Below, one piece after another: positions 39,313 through 48,073 of a stretch of 64,000 bases of DNA (position 1 is its first letter; every line of letters begins with the position of its first letter). Under the pieces are notes generated by a model, which was not told where the DNA came from, did not search any database, and saw nothing but the letters and a program-made list of their open reading frames with translations. The DNA is taken from the NCBI GenBank assembly GCA_008107755.1, contig VIRH01000082.1, positions 186,001 to 250,000 of the forward strand, written 5' to 3'. The position numbers and the translations under genes were made by a program. The DNA is from Rhodobacterales bacterium (GTDB lineage: Bacteria > Pseudomonadota > Alphaproteobacteria > Rhizobiales > Stappiaceae).

Positions 39313-40669
39313 TATTCTAGTCGTAGATGACGAAACCGATATTCGCGAGATGATCGCCGGCATCCTCGATGACGAGGGGTTCGGGACGCGAACAGCACAT
39401 GATTCCGACAGTGCTTTGGCCGCTGTTCGCGAGCGCAAGCCGTCGCTGGTGGTTCTGGACATCTGGCTGCAGGGAAGCCGGCTCGATGGGCTGGCACTTC
39501 TGGATGTTCTGAAGGAAACCGATCCGGATCTGCCTGTCGTGATCATTTCCGGTCACGGCAATATCGAAACCGCGGTCTCGGCCATCAAGCGGGGCGCCTA
39601 TGATTATATCGAGAAGCCCTTCAAGTCCGACAGGCTGATCCTGATTGTCGAGCGCGCGCTCGAGGCCTCCAGTCTCAAGCGCGAGATCAAGGACCTGAAG
39701 CAGAGAAGCGGAGAGACCAGCGATATCGTCGGGAACTCTTCGGCTGCGCATAATCTGCGTCAGACGATTTCCAAGATCGCCGGCACGAACAGCCGCATCC
39801 TGATCGTCGGGCCATCGGGTGCCGGCAAGGAGCGCGCCGCGCGCATGATCCATGACATGTCGCCGCGCGTGAAAAGCCCGTTCGTGGTTCTCAATGCTGC
39901 GACCATCACCCCGTCGCGGATGGAGGAGGAGCTGTTCGGCATCGAGGATGAGAACGGCAATCTGCGCAAGATCGGCGCACTTGAAGAAGCGCATGGTGGT
40001 ACACTCTACCTCGATGAAGTCGCGGACATGCCGGCGGAGACGCAGGGCAAGATTCTGCGGGTTCTTGTCGAGCAGAGCTTTTCCAGGGTTGGTGGTACGC
40101 AAAAGGTGCAGGTCGATATCCGTATCCTGTCATCGACGTCGAAAAACCTCGAGGAGCACATCGCATCGGGTCTGTTCCGGCAGGATCTCTATCACCGGCT
40201 GGGTGTTGTGCCCCTGCGTGTTCCGGGTCTTGCCGAGCGCCGGGAAGACATCCCTGTCCTGGTGCACCATTTCATGGCACAGATTTCCTCTGCCTCCGGT
40301 ATTCCGCTTCGGCCGATCGGTGATGATGCCATGGCGGTCCTTCAGACACATGACTGGCCGGGTAACGTCCGGCAGCTGCGCAACAATGTGGAACGGCTGC
40401 TGATCCTGAGCCGCGGCGACCCGGACAGCACCATCACGGCGGACCTTCTTCCGGCTGAAATTGGCGAAACCCTGCCAAACCTGCCGACATCCGGCACCGG
40501 TGAGCACCTGATGTCTGTCCCGTTGCGCGAAGCGCGCGAGATATTCGAAAGAGAATACCTTCAGGCGCAAATCAAGAGATTCGACGGGAACATCTCGCGT
40601 ACTGCCGAATTTGTCGGTATGGAACGATCCGCGCTACACCGGAAGCTCAAGACATTGGGTATGACGTGA
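39302..40669 (+). CDS. ntrX: Response regulator NtrX (NtrC family, without GAFTGA)
   Basis: A 455-aa response regulator. The receiver has Asp53 (LVVLDIWLQG). The AAA+ domain keeps Walker A GPSGAGKERAARMI and YLDEVADMPAETQGKILRVL, but where NtrC has GAFTGA this protein reads EDENGNLRKIGALEEAHG, with no sigma-54 contact loop. The C-terminal Fis-type helix-turn-helix is NISRTAEFVGMERSALHRKL. It is therefore unlikely to activate sigma-54 promoters in the NtrC way and may work with the housekeeping polymerase or as a repressor. Confidence 0.94.
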   Translation: MAHDILVVDDETDIREMIAGILDDEGFGTRTAHDSDSALAAVRERKPSLVVLDIWLQGSRLDGLALLDVLKETDPDLPVVIISGHGNIETAVSAIKRGAYDYIEKPFKSDRLILIVERALEASSLKREIKDLKQRSGETSDIVGNSSAAHNLRQTISKIAGTNSRILIVGPSGAGKERAARMIHDMSPRVKSPFVVLNAATITPSRMEEELFGIEDENGNLRKIGALEEAHGGTLYLDEVADMPAETQGKILRVLVEQSFSRVGGTQKVQVDIRILSSTSKNLEEHIASGLFRQDLYHRLGVVPLRVPGLAERREDIPVLVHHFMAQISSASGIPLRPIGDDAMAVLQTHDWPGNVRQLRNNVERLLILSRGDPDSTITADLLPAEIGETLPNLPTSGTGEHLMSVPLREAREIFEREYLQAQIKRFDGNISRTAEFVGMERSALHRKLKTLGMT

Positions 40670-40716
40670 GTCGGTCCGGACAGGCTTGAGAATACGAAGC
40701 GGGTAAGAGGTTTGCC

Positions 40717-42093
40717 ATGAAGATCGTCATTTGCGGTGCGGGACAGGTTGGATACGGCATCGCCGAACGCCTTGCTGCCGAACAGAACGATGTGTCTGTC
40801 ATCGATTCCTCGCCGCAACTGATCAACGCCATCGGCGACCAGCTTGACGTTCGCGGATTTGTCGGGCACGGCGCTCATCCCGATGTTCTGGCCCAGGCCG
40901 GCGCGGAAGAGGCGGACATGATCGTCGCCGTGACGCTTTATGACGAGGTCAACATGGTGGCCTGTCAGGTGGCGCATTCTCTGTTCAACGTGCCGACCAA
41001 GGTCGCTCGTATCCGGGCGCAGTCCTATCTTCAGGGGCGGTGGCGCAACCTGTTTTCCCGCGACCACATGCCGATCGACGTGATCATTTCGCCGGAAATC
41101 GAGGTCGGCGAAATGGTCTTGCGGCGCCTTGCGCTGCCCGGTGCCGTGGAAACGGTCCGCTTTGCGGATGACAATGTCGTGGTCGTCGGCATCATGTGCG
41201 AGGAAGATTGTCCCGTCGTTGATACGCCGCTGCGCCAACTCACGGAGCTATTTCCGGACCTCGGCGCCGTTGTGGTCGGGCTCTATCGCAACAATCGGCT
41301 CTTCGTGCCGAAGAGCAACGATTCCATCCTGACCGGGGACCTTGCCTATATCGTTGCCCGGCGCGATCAGGTGCGCCGGACGCTGAGCATTTTCGGCCAC
41401 GAAGAGCCGGAAGCCGCCAAGGTGATCATCGCCGGCGGCGGCAATATCGGGCTTTACGTCGCCAAAGCACTGGAGCAACGGCAGACCGGCACGAAAATCA
41501 AGATGATCGAAGCCTCGCGTGACCGCGCCATGGCAGTCGCCGATGAATTGAAGCGATCCGTCATCCTGCATGGCAGTGCTCTGGACCAGGTGATCCTCAA
41601 CGAAGCCGATGCCGGTGATGCGGACACCATGATCGCCCTGACGAATGAGGATGAGGTCAATATCCTGTCCTCGGTCATGGCCAAGAAACTCGGCTGCAAA
41701 CGGTCGCTGTCGCTGCTCAACAACCCGAGTTATCCGGCGTTCGCGAACGCGCTGGGGATTGACGCTTTCATCAATCCACGCGCCGTCACGATCTCGCGGA
41801 TCCTGCAGCACGTGCGCAGGGGCCGTATCCGGGGCGTTCATTCCCTGCAGAACGGCGCTGCCGAAATCGTGGAAGCGGAGGCGCTGGACACATCGCCTCT
41901 CGTAGGCAAGCCGCTTCGGGTCATTGATCTGCCGACCGGTATTCGCGTTGGAGCCGTTTTCCGCGGGGGCGAGGTGCTGACCCCGAACGGGGAACTGCAG
42001 ATCCAGGCCAAGGACCGGATCGTGATCTTCGCAGTTGCGAACCGGGTGCGGCAGGTGGAGCAGATGTTCCGCGTCAGCCTCGATTTCTTTTAA
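40717..42093 (+). CDS. trkA: Trk potassium-uptake peripheral protein TrkA
   Basis: Cytoplasmic NAD(H)-binding regulatory subunit of the Trk potassium transporter, 458 aa, with two tandem RCK modules: the first begins MKIVICGAGQVGYGIAERLA, the second at about 232 with VIIAGGGNIGLYVAKALE, each followed by a TrkA-C domain. The TrkH/G channel gene is not here. The position after ntrX is conserved in Rhizobiales. Confidence 0.95.
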   Translation: MKIVICGAGQVGYGIAERLAAEQNDVSVIDSSPQLINAIGDQLDVRGFVGHGAHPDVLAQAGAEEADMIVAVTLYDEVNMVACQVAHSLFNVPTKVARIRAQSYLQGRWRNLFSRDHMPIDVIISPEIEVGEMVLRRLALPGAVETVRFADDNVVVVGIMCEEDCPVVDTPLRQLTELFPDLGAVVVGLYRNNRLFVPKSNDSILTGDLAYIVARRDQVRRTLSIFGHEEPEAAKVIIAGGGNIGLYVAKALEQRQTGTKIKMIEASRDRAMAVADELKRSVILHGSALDQVILNEADAGDADTMIALTNEDEVNILSSVMAKKLGCKRSLSLLNNPSYPAFANALGIDAFINPRAVTISRILQHVRRGRIRGVHSLQNGAAEIVEAEALDTSPLVGKPLRVIDLPTGIRVGAVFRGGEVLTPNGELQIQAKDRIVIFAVANRVRQVEQMFRVSLDFF

Positions 42094-42120
42094 CGCGCAT
42101 TCTTCTCCCAGGGGACTTGC

Positions 42121-42144
42121 TTTTGGCGTTTCGAGGCGCCAAAA
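42121..42144. repeat. Inverted repeat between trkA and the aminotransferase gene
   Basis: Eight-base perfect arms, TTTTGGCG (42121-42128) and CGCCAAAA (42137-42144), around an 8-base loop, 27 bases after the trkA stop. A possible terminator or operator, but no T run follows the stem. Confidence 0.4.
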
Positions 42145-42195
42145 CTTGAACAATACCAAGCGTTTCAAAACGAACCGACCATTGCTGGAGGGCTC

Positions 42196-43059
42196 ATGAG
42201 CCGGATTGCCTATGTGAACGGCCAATATGTGCGCCATGCGGATGCTGCGGTGCATGTCGAAGACCGTGGCTATCAATTTGCCGATGGAGTCTATGAGGTC
42301 TGCGAAGTCTGGCGTGGCAAGCTCGTCGATGTTCCGCGCCATCTCGACCGGCTCGACAGGTCCTTGAGTGAATTGCGCATCGGCTGGCCAATGGCGCGTG
42401 CCGCAGTCGAATTCGTCCTGAGGCAGGTGGTTCGCCGCAACAAGGTGGTCAACGGTCTGGTCTATATCCAGGTGACCCGAGGGGTTTCGCGTCGCGATCA
42501 CTTCTTCCCACCAGAAAACGTCGCACCGTCGATCGTTGTGACGGCGCGCTCGGCAAGTCCTGCTGCGGCCAAGGCGCAGGCGGAAAAGGGAATTGCCGTC
42601 GTCAGCTATCCTGAAAACCGCTGGCCGCGTGTCGATATCAAGACCGTCGCTCTGTTGCCGAACGTCCTTGCGAAACAGAACGCCAAGGAGAACGGTGGCA
42701 AGGAGGCCTGGTACGTCGATGGCGACGGTAACGTCACTGAAGGCGGTTCGACCAATGCCTGGATCGTGACGAAGGAAGGTGTTCTGGTAACGCGACCCGC
42801 CGAAGGCGGCATTTTACGCGGTATTACAAGAGAGGCCGTTCTGGAACTTGTTCAAAAAGAAGGCTTGGCGTTTGAGGAACGTCCCTTTACCTTGACGGAA
42901 GCATATGACGCCAAGGAGGCTTTCGTAACGGCTGCAACTACTCTGGTCATGCCGGTAACGAAGATCGACGACAGGATCATCGGAAACGGTCATCCAGGTA
43001 CGGTTGCAACCCGATTGCGTGATTTGTTCCATACTGCTACTGATTTGAAAGCGGTATGA
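42196..43059 (+). CDS. D-amino-acid aminotransferase-type class IV aminotransferase
   Basis: A 287-aa PLP enzyme of fold type IV. The start of the fold is MSRIAYVNGQYV and VHVEDRGYQFADGVYE; the PLP lysine is K149 in VDIKTVALLPNVLAKQNA, and EGGSTNAWIV is the phosphate-binding part. These features match D-alanine/D-amino-acid transaminase rather than branched-chain transaminase or ADC lyase, but the substrate is inferred. Its place between trkA and hfq is conserved in Rhizobiales. Confidence 0.9.
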   Translation: MSRIAYVNGQYVRHADAAVHVEDRGYQFADGVYEVCEVWRGKLVDVPRHLDRLDRSLSELRIGWPMARAAVEFVLRQVVRRNKVVNGLVYIQVTRGVSRRDHFFPPENVAPSIVVTARSASPAAAKAQAEKGIAVVSYPENRWPRVDIKTVALLPNVLAKQNAKENGGKEAWYVDGDGNVTEGGSTNAWIVTKEGVLVTRPAEGGILRGITREAVLELVQKEGLAFEERPFTLTEAYDAKEAFVTAATTLVMPVTKIDDRIIGNGHPGTVATRLRDLFHTATDLKAV

Positions 43060-43096
43060 TTCGACCGCTCTTGCAGGGGCGAGATTTAGAGACAAT

Positions 43097-43121
43097 ATAG
43101 AGTTGAGGCAGACAACTCTAT
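43097..43121 (+). repeat. hfq leader hairpin 1
   Basis: Perfect 9-bp arms ATAGAGTTG (43097-43105) and CAACTCTAT (43113-43121) with a 7-base loop, 37 bases after the aminotransferase stop and about 130 bases before hfq. No T run follows. Confidence 0.55.
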
Positions 43122-43204
43122 CTGGTGGGCTGGATAAAAAGCGGGTAGACGTCAAACCTTAGCGTTTGAATTTAAGCGGATTTTGACGGGAAGCTGCTGA
43201 AACA

Positions 43205-43226
43205 CCGGATGCTCGGCCGCATCCGG
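43205..43226 (+). repeat. hfq leader hairpin 2
   Basis: Perfect 8-bp arms CCGGATGC (43205-43212) and GCATCCGG (43219-43226) with a 6-base loop, ending 22 bases before the hfq ATG and just ahead of its ribosome-binding region (AATAGGATAAAA). Close enough to influence translation initiation. Confidence 0.55.
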
Positions 43227-43248
43227 GACTAATAGGATAAAAAGACTG

Positions 43249-43503
43249 ATGGCTGAGCGCGCACAAAATCTTCAAGATACTTTTCTTAATCATGTTCGTA
43301 AGCAGAAAACTCCTCTGACAATCTTTCTCATAAACGGGGTGAAGTTGCAGGGAGTGGTTACCTGGTTCGACAATTTCTGTGTCTTGCTGCGTCGTGACGG
43401 ACACTCACAACTGGTGTACAAGCACGCGATTTCCACAATTATGCCAAACGGACCTGTTCAACTGTTCGACCAGGCAGAGGAAAACGCTGAAAAGGCCGGC
43501 TGA
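43249..43503 (+). CDS. hfq: RNA chaperone Hfq
   Basis: Hexameric Sm-like protein that pairs small RNAs with mRNAs. The 84-aa product has Sm1 ([40 protein letters not shown]) and Sm2 with [10 protein letters not shown], the proximal-face RNA-binding motif. A short acidic C-terminal tail is typical of alphaproteobacteria. hflX begins directly at its stop. Its leader holds two hairpins. Confidence 0.97.
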   Translation: MAERAQNLQDTFLNHVRKQKTPLTIFLINGVKLQGVVTWFDNFCVLLRRDGHSQLVYKHAISTIMPNGPVQLFDQAEENAEKAG

Positions 43504-44910
43504 TTGAAACCTAAGTCTCGCGCGGACGATTTTTCCAAGTCAAATGGGTCAGATGAACCCGGGCAGAAGTCACTGCGAATAAAGGACACTGGGGTCGATC
43601 GTCTTCCCCAGCCCTTTCGTGCAATGATTCTTGAACCGGTCCTGCAGTTGCGTGGCGACGGCGGGCAGTCGGAACTGCGTGGTAATCGCGGTCCTGAAGC
43701 ACGTCTTGATGAAGCCATAGGGCTCAGCGCCGCGATCAACCTCAATATCATTCACTCAGGTGTGGTGCGGATCAACAATCCGAAGCCTGCCACACTGTTC
43801 GGGGACGGCAAGGTCTCCGAGCTTGCCGGCATTGTCGCGAGCGACGATCTCGACCTGGTCGTGATCGATCATCCGCTGACGCCGGTTCAGCAGCGAAATC
43901 TGGAACGTCGCCTCAAGACCAAGGTCATTGACCGAACCGGACTTATTCTGGAGATCTTTGGCGACCGTGCCCGTACCAAGGAAGGGCGTCTGCAGGTCGA
44001 TCTTGCCCATTTGACGTGGCAAAAGAGCCGGCTTGTGCGTTCATGGACCCACTTGGAGCGTCAGAGGGGCGGCGCCGGCTTCATGGGTGGGCCCGGTGAA
44101 ACGCAGATCGAGGCTGACCGCAGGCAGATTCAGGAGCGCATCATTGCGCTGCAGAAGCAACTCGAGCAGGTTCGCCGCACCCGCGATCTGCACCGGAAGA
44201 AACGCAAGAAGATCCCGCAGCCCGTCGTGGCCCTGGTCGGTTATACCAACGCCGGTAAATCCACCCTGTTCAACCGCCTGACGGAGTCGGACGTCTTCGC
44301 CAAGGATCTCCTGTTCGCGACCCTCGATCCAACGCTTCGCAAGATCACCTTGCCTCACGGCAGGGAGGTGATTCTCTCAGACACGGTGGGGTTCATCTCG
44401 GACCTTCCGACGCATCTGGTCGCGGCCTTTCGAGCGACATTGGAAGAGGTTCTGGAAGCGGATCTCATACTGCATGTTCGCGATATCTCGCATTCGGACA
44501 CGGATGCGCAGGCAGAGGACGTGCGCAAGACCCTTGACGAGCTTGGCGTCGATGCTGTCAGCGGCGCTCCGATCATCGAGGTGTGGAACAAGATCGACTG
44601 TCTGGACCCGGCCTATCGGGACAAGCTTCTGGCCGAGGCCGCCGACGAGGGGCCTGTCGCCCTGTCAGCTCTGACGGGCGCAGGCGTCGAGCAGCTCAGC
44701 ACCCGCATCGATGCCTTCATGGCGCAGAATGACGATGTTCTGGAGGTGCGTCTCCCTGTAGAGGAGGGTGCTCTTGTCGCCAAGCTCTACCAGATGGCGG
44801 AAGTGTTGGAACGGTCCGATGCGGAAGATTTCGTGACGGCGGACGTGCGTGTTACCGATAAGCAGCGCGGACCCTTCCGGGAGCTATTCGGAGCCTATAT
44901 TCAAGGCTGA
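43504..44910 (+). CDS. hflX: GTPase HflX
   Basis: Ribosome-associated GTPase that splits stalled ribosomes. The N-terminal HflX domain includes ARTKEGRLQVDLAHLTWQKS and GGAGFMGGPGETQIEADRRQ; the G domain has the P-loop GYTNAGKS (246-253), DTVGFISDLPT as G3 and NKID as G4. The TTG start directly abuts the hfq stop (468 aa); a downstream ATG at 43624 is an alternative but would trim conserved leader. Its end overlaps the convergent mazG stop by 10 bases. Confidence 0.95.
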   Translation: MKPKSRADDFSKSNGSDEPGQKSLRIKDTGVDRLPQPFRAMILEPVLQLRGDGGQSELRGNRGPEARLDEAIGLSAAINLNIIHSGVVRINNPKPATLFGDGKVSELAGIVASDDLDLVVIDHPLTPVQQRNLERRLKTKVIDRTGLILEIFGDRARTKEGRLQVDLAHLTWQKSRLVRSWTHLERQRGGAGFMGGPGETQIEADRRQIQERIIALQKQLEQVRRTRDLHRKKRKKIPQPVVALVGYTNAGKSTLFNRLTESDVFAKDLLFATLDPTLRKITLPHGREVILSDTVGFISDLPTHLVAAFRATLEEVLEADLILHVRDISHSDTDAQAEDVRKTLDELGVDAVSGAPIIEVWNKIDCLDPAYRDKLLAEAADEGPVALSALTGAGVEQLSTRIDAFMAQNDDVLEVRLPVEEGALVAKLYQMAEVLERSDAEDFVTADVRVTDKQRGPFRELFGAYIQG

Positions 44911-45731
44911 GGCTTGTGCTTGGCGGCCTGCCAGGCAGCTTCCATCTCTTCCAGCGACATGGCCTCCAGTGTGGTTTCCTGATCCATCGCAGTCTTTTCG
45001 ATGGCTGCGAAGCGATTGCGGAACTTCCTGTTGGTCCGTCGAAGGGCTTCTTCCGGATCTATTTCCAGGTGCCGCGCCAGATTGGCGAGCGCGAAGAGGG
45101 TATCGCCGAGCTCATCTGTGATCCTGTCCTTGTCGGGCGTTGTGGTGGACAGTTCTTCATCCAGCTCATGGGTCTCCTCGCGGATCTTCTCGAGAACGAG
45201 ACGCGCATCATTCCAGTCGAACCCGACCCTCGATGCCCGCCTTTGAAGCTTGTCTGCTTCTTGCAGGGCGGGGAAGGCGGTCGGCACGTCATCGAGAAAG
45301 CCGTTTGACTGTTCCTCGATGCCGAGCGCAGCGCGAGCCTGCCGTTTTTCGGCGCGTTCTTCCGCCTTGATACGCTCCCAGATGCCCTTGACCAGTTCCG
45401 GCTTGTTGCCGTCCTCGTCGCCGAAGACATGGGGATGACGCCGGATCAGTTTCTTGGTGATGGCTTCGACAACGTCTCCGAAATCGAACTGGTCTTCTTC
45501 TTCCGCCATGCGTGCGTGATAGACGACCTGTAGCAACAGATCGCCGAGTTCCTCGCGCAGTTCTACCAGGTCACCTTTCGCGATCGCGTCCGCGACCTCA
45601 TAGGCCTCTTCCAGGGTATAGGGCGCGATGGTCGCAAAGGTTTGTTCGAGATCCCAGGGACAGCCTGTCACAGGCGTTCTTAGCGCGGCCATGATCTCGA
45701 TAAGGCGGGAAATGTCTCGGCTGGGTGTCAT
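44901..45731 (-). CDS. mazG: Nucleoside triphosphate pyrophosphohydrolase MazG
   Basis: House-cleaning NTP pyrophosphatase, 276 aa, with two MazG domains: the first opens RLIEIMAALRTPVTGCPWDL and has EEAYEVADAI with EELGDLLLQVVYHARMAEE; the second has KIREETHELDEEL and ELGDTLFALANLARHL. The ATG at 45731 is chosen because MTPSRDISRLIEIM matches family N-termini; the frame runs 35 codons further without similarity. Convergent with hflX. Confidence 0.93.
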   Translation of the reverse strand: MTPSRDISRLIEIMAALRTPVTGCPWDLEQTFATIAPYTLEEAYEVADAIAKGDLVELREELGDLLLQVVYHARMAEEEDQFDFGDVVEAITKKLIRRHPHVFGDEDGNKPELVKGIWERIKAEERAEKRQARAALGIEEQSNGFLDDVPTAFPALQEADKLQRRASRVGFDWNDARLVLEKIREETHELDEELSTTTPDKDRITDELGDTLFALANLARHLEIDPEEALRRTNRKFRNRFAAIEKTAMDQETTLEAMSLEEMEAAWQAAKHKPQP

Positions 45732-45899
45732 GGAGGGCCTTGGTCTTCTGGTCAGATTTGGGGTCTGTATGGCACATAAATTCGGCCAGGAACACACGCC
45801 GGAACTCGGCCGACGTGACGAACCTGAACCATCCACGCTAGCGTCTTTCTCGGACTGCTTGCCAGAGGTGGCGCCACCGAGAAAGAAACCCCAAATGCG

Positions 45900-47048
45900 T
45901 CAGCCGCGCACCGAAGGGTGCCAGAAGGTGACGATGCGCTCGGCAAGGGCGACAAGACCGTAGAAAATCGATCCCGCGAGCGCCGCTATGGCGATCTCGG
46001 CCCAGACCATGTCCAGATTCATGCGGCCGACTTCGGTGGAGATGCGGAAGCCCATGCCGACGATCGGGGTGCCGAAAAACTCCGCGACGATTGCGCCGAT
46101 AAGGGCAAGTGTCGAGTTGATCTTGAGCGCATTGAAGATGAAGGGCATCGCCATCGGCAGCCGTAACTTGAAAAGGGTCTGCCAGTAGCTGGAAGCATAG
46201 GTGCGCATCAGGTCGCGTTGCATGGCATCGGAAGCCGCGAGACCGGAAACGGTGTTCACCAGCATCGGGAAGAAGGTCATGATCACCACGACCGCAGCCT
46301 TGGAAGGCCAGTCAAAGCCGAACCACATGACCATGATCGGGGCGACGCCGACGATGGGCAGGGCAGAGACGAGGTTCCCGACGGGTAGCAGGCCTCGGCG
46401 TAGGAACGGAACCCGGTCGACGACGATGGCGATAAGGAAACCGGAGCCGCACCCCATGGCATAGCCGGCAATCACTGCCTTGAGGAACGTCTGCCGGAAG
46501 TCGGCCCAGAGCGTGGGGACCGAACCGGTCAGGCGTATCCATATTTCGGACGGTGCCGGCAGGAGAACCTTCGGAATGGCATTGCCGTCCACGATCAGTT
46601 GCCAGAGAACCAGAAGGGTCACGCCGAAGACCGCCGGTATCGCAAGATTGAAAATGCGTGCCAGCGCCGGCGATTTCAATTTCCAGGATGCCAGCCTGTC
46701 GACGAAGAGCCATGCTGAGGCCCATGTCGCCGCCGTCAATGCCCAGAAGCCAAGCGCTGCTTCTCCGACATGATTGGCGACGGTGCCGATCAGCAGCCAC
46801 GCGGCAATCGCAGTCACGAGACCCAGGATGATATCGCCCACCATGTTGCGCATGAAACCGAGTTCGTAGCGCACGCCCGCGATTGCCAGGATGACCAGGC
46901 AGATCGCGAGGCGTGGCACGTCCATAACGCCCATGTCCGGTGTGAAAATCGTGGTGAAGAGGCCAACAAGGACCATTGCGACGATGAACCAGGCGAGCAG
47001 GCCCGACATGTCGAAGCGTTTTTTTTGCTGTATCGCCTCCGCCGTCAT
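45900..47048 (-). CDS. ABC transporter permease, NitT/TauT type, with extended N-terminus
   Basis: A 382-aa inner-membrane permease. The C-terminal 200 residues are a standard BPD transport domain with the EAA-like loop DLMRTYASSYWQTLFKLRLP that contacts the ATPase. The first about 140 residues add four extra hydrophobic segments (LLAWFIVAMVLVGLFTTIF; LAICLVILAIAGV; IILGLVTAIAAWLLIGTV; ALGFWALTAATWASAWLFV), longer than usual. Its start overlaps the stop of the other permease gene by four bases. Context suggests uptake of pyrimidines, hydantoins or ureides. Confidence 0.9.
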   Translation of the reverse strand: MTAEAIQQKKRFDMSGLLAWFIVAMVLVGLFTTIFTPDMGVMDVPRLAICLVILAIAGVRYELGFMRNMVGDIILGLVTAIAAWLLIGTVANHVGEAALGFWALTAATWASAWLFVDRLASWKLKSPALARIFNLAIPAVFGVTLLVLWQLIVDGNAIPKVLLPAPSEIWIRLTGSVPTLWADFRQTFLKAVIAGYAMGCGSGFLIAIVVDRVPFLRRGLLPVGNLVSALPIVGVAPIMVMWFGFDWPSKAAVVVIMTFFPMLVNTVSGLAASDAMQRDLMRTYASSYWQTLFKLRLPMAMPFIFNALKINSTLALIGAIVAEFFGTPIVGMGFRISTEVGRMNLDMVWAEIAIAALAGSIFYGLVALAERIVTFWHPSVRG

Positions 47049-47968
47049 CGCGCCATCCCCATGCGGTTTAAGGTGATTTTCTCGAGGACCCCGATGAGCG
47101 CGACGAGCGTGCCCGCCAGAAGGGCCGCCATGATGAGGGCAGACCAGATCTGCACCGTTTGTCCATAGTAGGAGCCGGTCAGTAGGCGAGCGCCGAGACC
47201 TTCAACAGCACCTGTCGGCAGTTCGCCAATGATCGCACCGACGAGGGAAGCCGCCATGCCGATTTTCATCGAAGTGAAGAGATAGGGAACGGCGTAGGGC
47301 AGGCGCAGTTTCCAGAAGGCCTGCACGCGGGTCGCGGAATAGGTGTGCATGAGGTCCATATGAATGAGTTCAGGTGACCGCAGGCCCTTCACCATGCCGA
47401 CGGTTACCGGAAAGAAGGAAAGGTATGTCGATATCATCGCCTTTGGCAGGAGGCCGGAGATGCCGATGGCATTCAGCACGACGATGATCATCGGTGCGAT
47501 GGCGAGGATCGGAATTGTCTGCGAGGAGATGACCCAGGGCATCAGCGACTTTTCCAGAACCCGCGAATGAACGATGCCGATGGCGAGCAGGATGCCGAGA
47601 AGCGTGCCGATGAAAAAACCGAGCAGGGTCGAGGAAAGCGTGACGCTGGCGTGGTAGACCAGCGATCTCTTGGAGGTGATTTTCTTTTCGACCGTCGTTT
47701 GCCAGATTTCGACCAGAACCTGGTGTGGTGATGGGAGAACGGGACGCTCCTGGGCCAGCGTATCGGCAATCAGCTCAGAAACCGGAACGTCGGTCCGATC
47801 CGCGCGCTCATAAATATCCTGCTGAAACCGCGCGTTCAGCGCGACCGCTGCAATGTACCAGATCGCAATGATTGCCAGAACGACGACAATCACCGGCCCG
47901 ACCGTGCCGGACATGAGGCCGCTGAAGGGATTGAGGCTGCGCGATGGTGCGAGGGCGGTCTCGGTCAT
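47045..47968 (-). CDS. ABC transporter permease, NitT/TauT type
   Basis: A 307-aa partner permease with a BPD transport domain and EAA loop HMDLMHTYSATRVQAFWKLR. A membrane helix near the N-terminus (VGPVIVVVLAIIAIWYIAAV) is followed by an extracytoplasmic stretch of about 60 residues before the core. Forms a heterodimer with the downstream permease. The 105-base gap to the ATPase gene contains a 6-bp CCTGGT/ACCAGG hairpin at 48046-48063. Confidence 0.92.
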   Translation of the reverse strand: MTETALAPSRSLNPFSGLMSGTVGPVIVVVLAIIAIWYIAAVALNARFQQDIYERADRTDVPVSELIADTLAQERPVLPSPHQVLVEIWQTTVEKKITSKRSLVYHASVTLSSTLLGFFIGTLLGILLAIGIVHSRVLEKSLMPWVISSQTIPILAIAPMIIVVLNAIGISGLLPKAMISTYLSFFPVTVGMVKGLRSPELIHMDLMHTYSATRVQAFWKLRLPYAVPYLFTSMKIGMAASLVGAIIGELPTGAVEGLGARLLTGSYYGQTVQIWSALIMAALLAGTLVALIGVLEKITLNRMGMAR

Positions 47969-48073
47969 GTGGTGCGCGCCTCGTTCGTTGCGCGGTACCG
48001 GCGGAGCCGCGAGAGCTTTTCGTCGATGAGAAGGCTCTCGGCGCTCCTGGTATGGTGACCAGGAAGTGCTGGA

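Noticed and set aside
41248..42501. 417-codon minus-strand frame over trkA and the aminotransferase gene
   Set aside because: Shadow of real plus-strand genes; no motif or ribosome-binding site.
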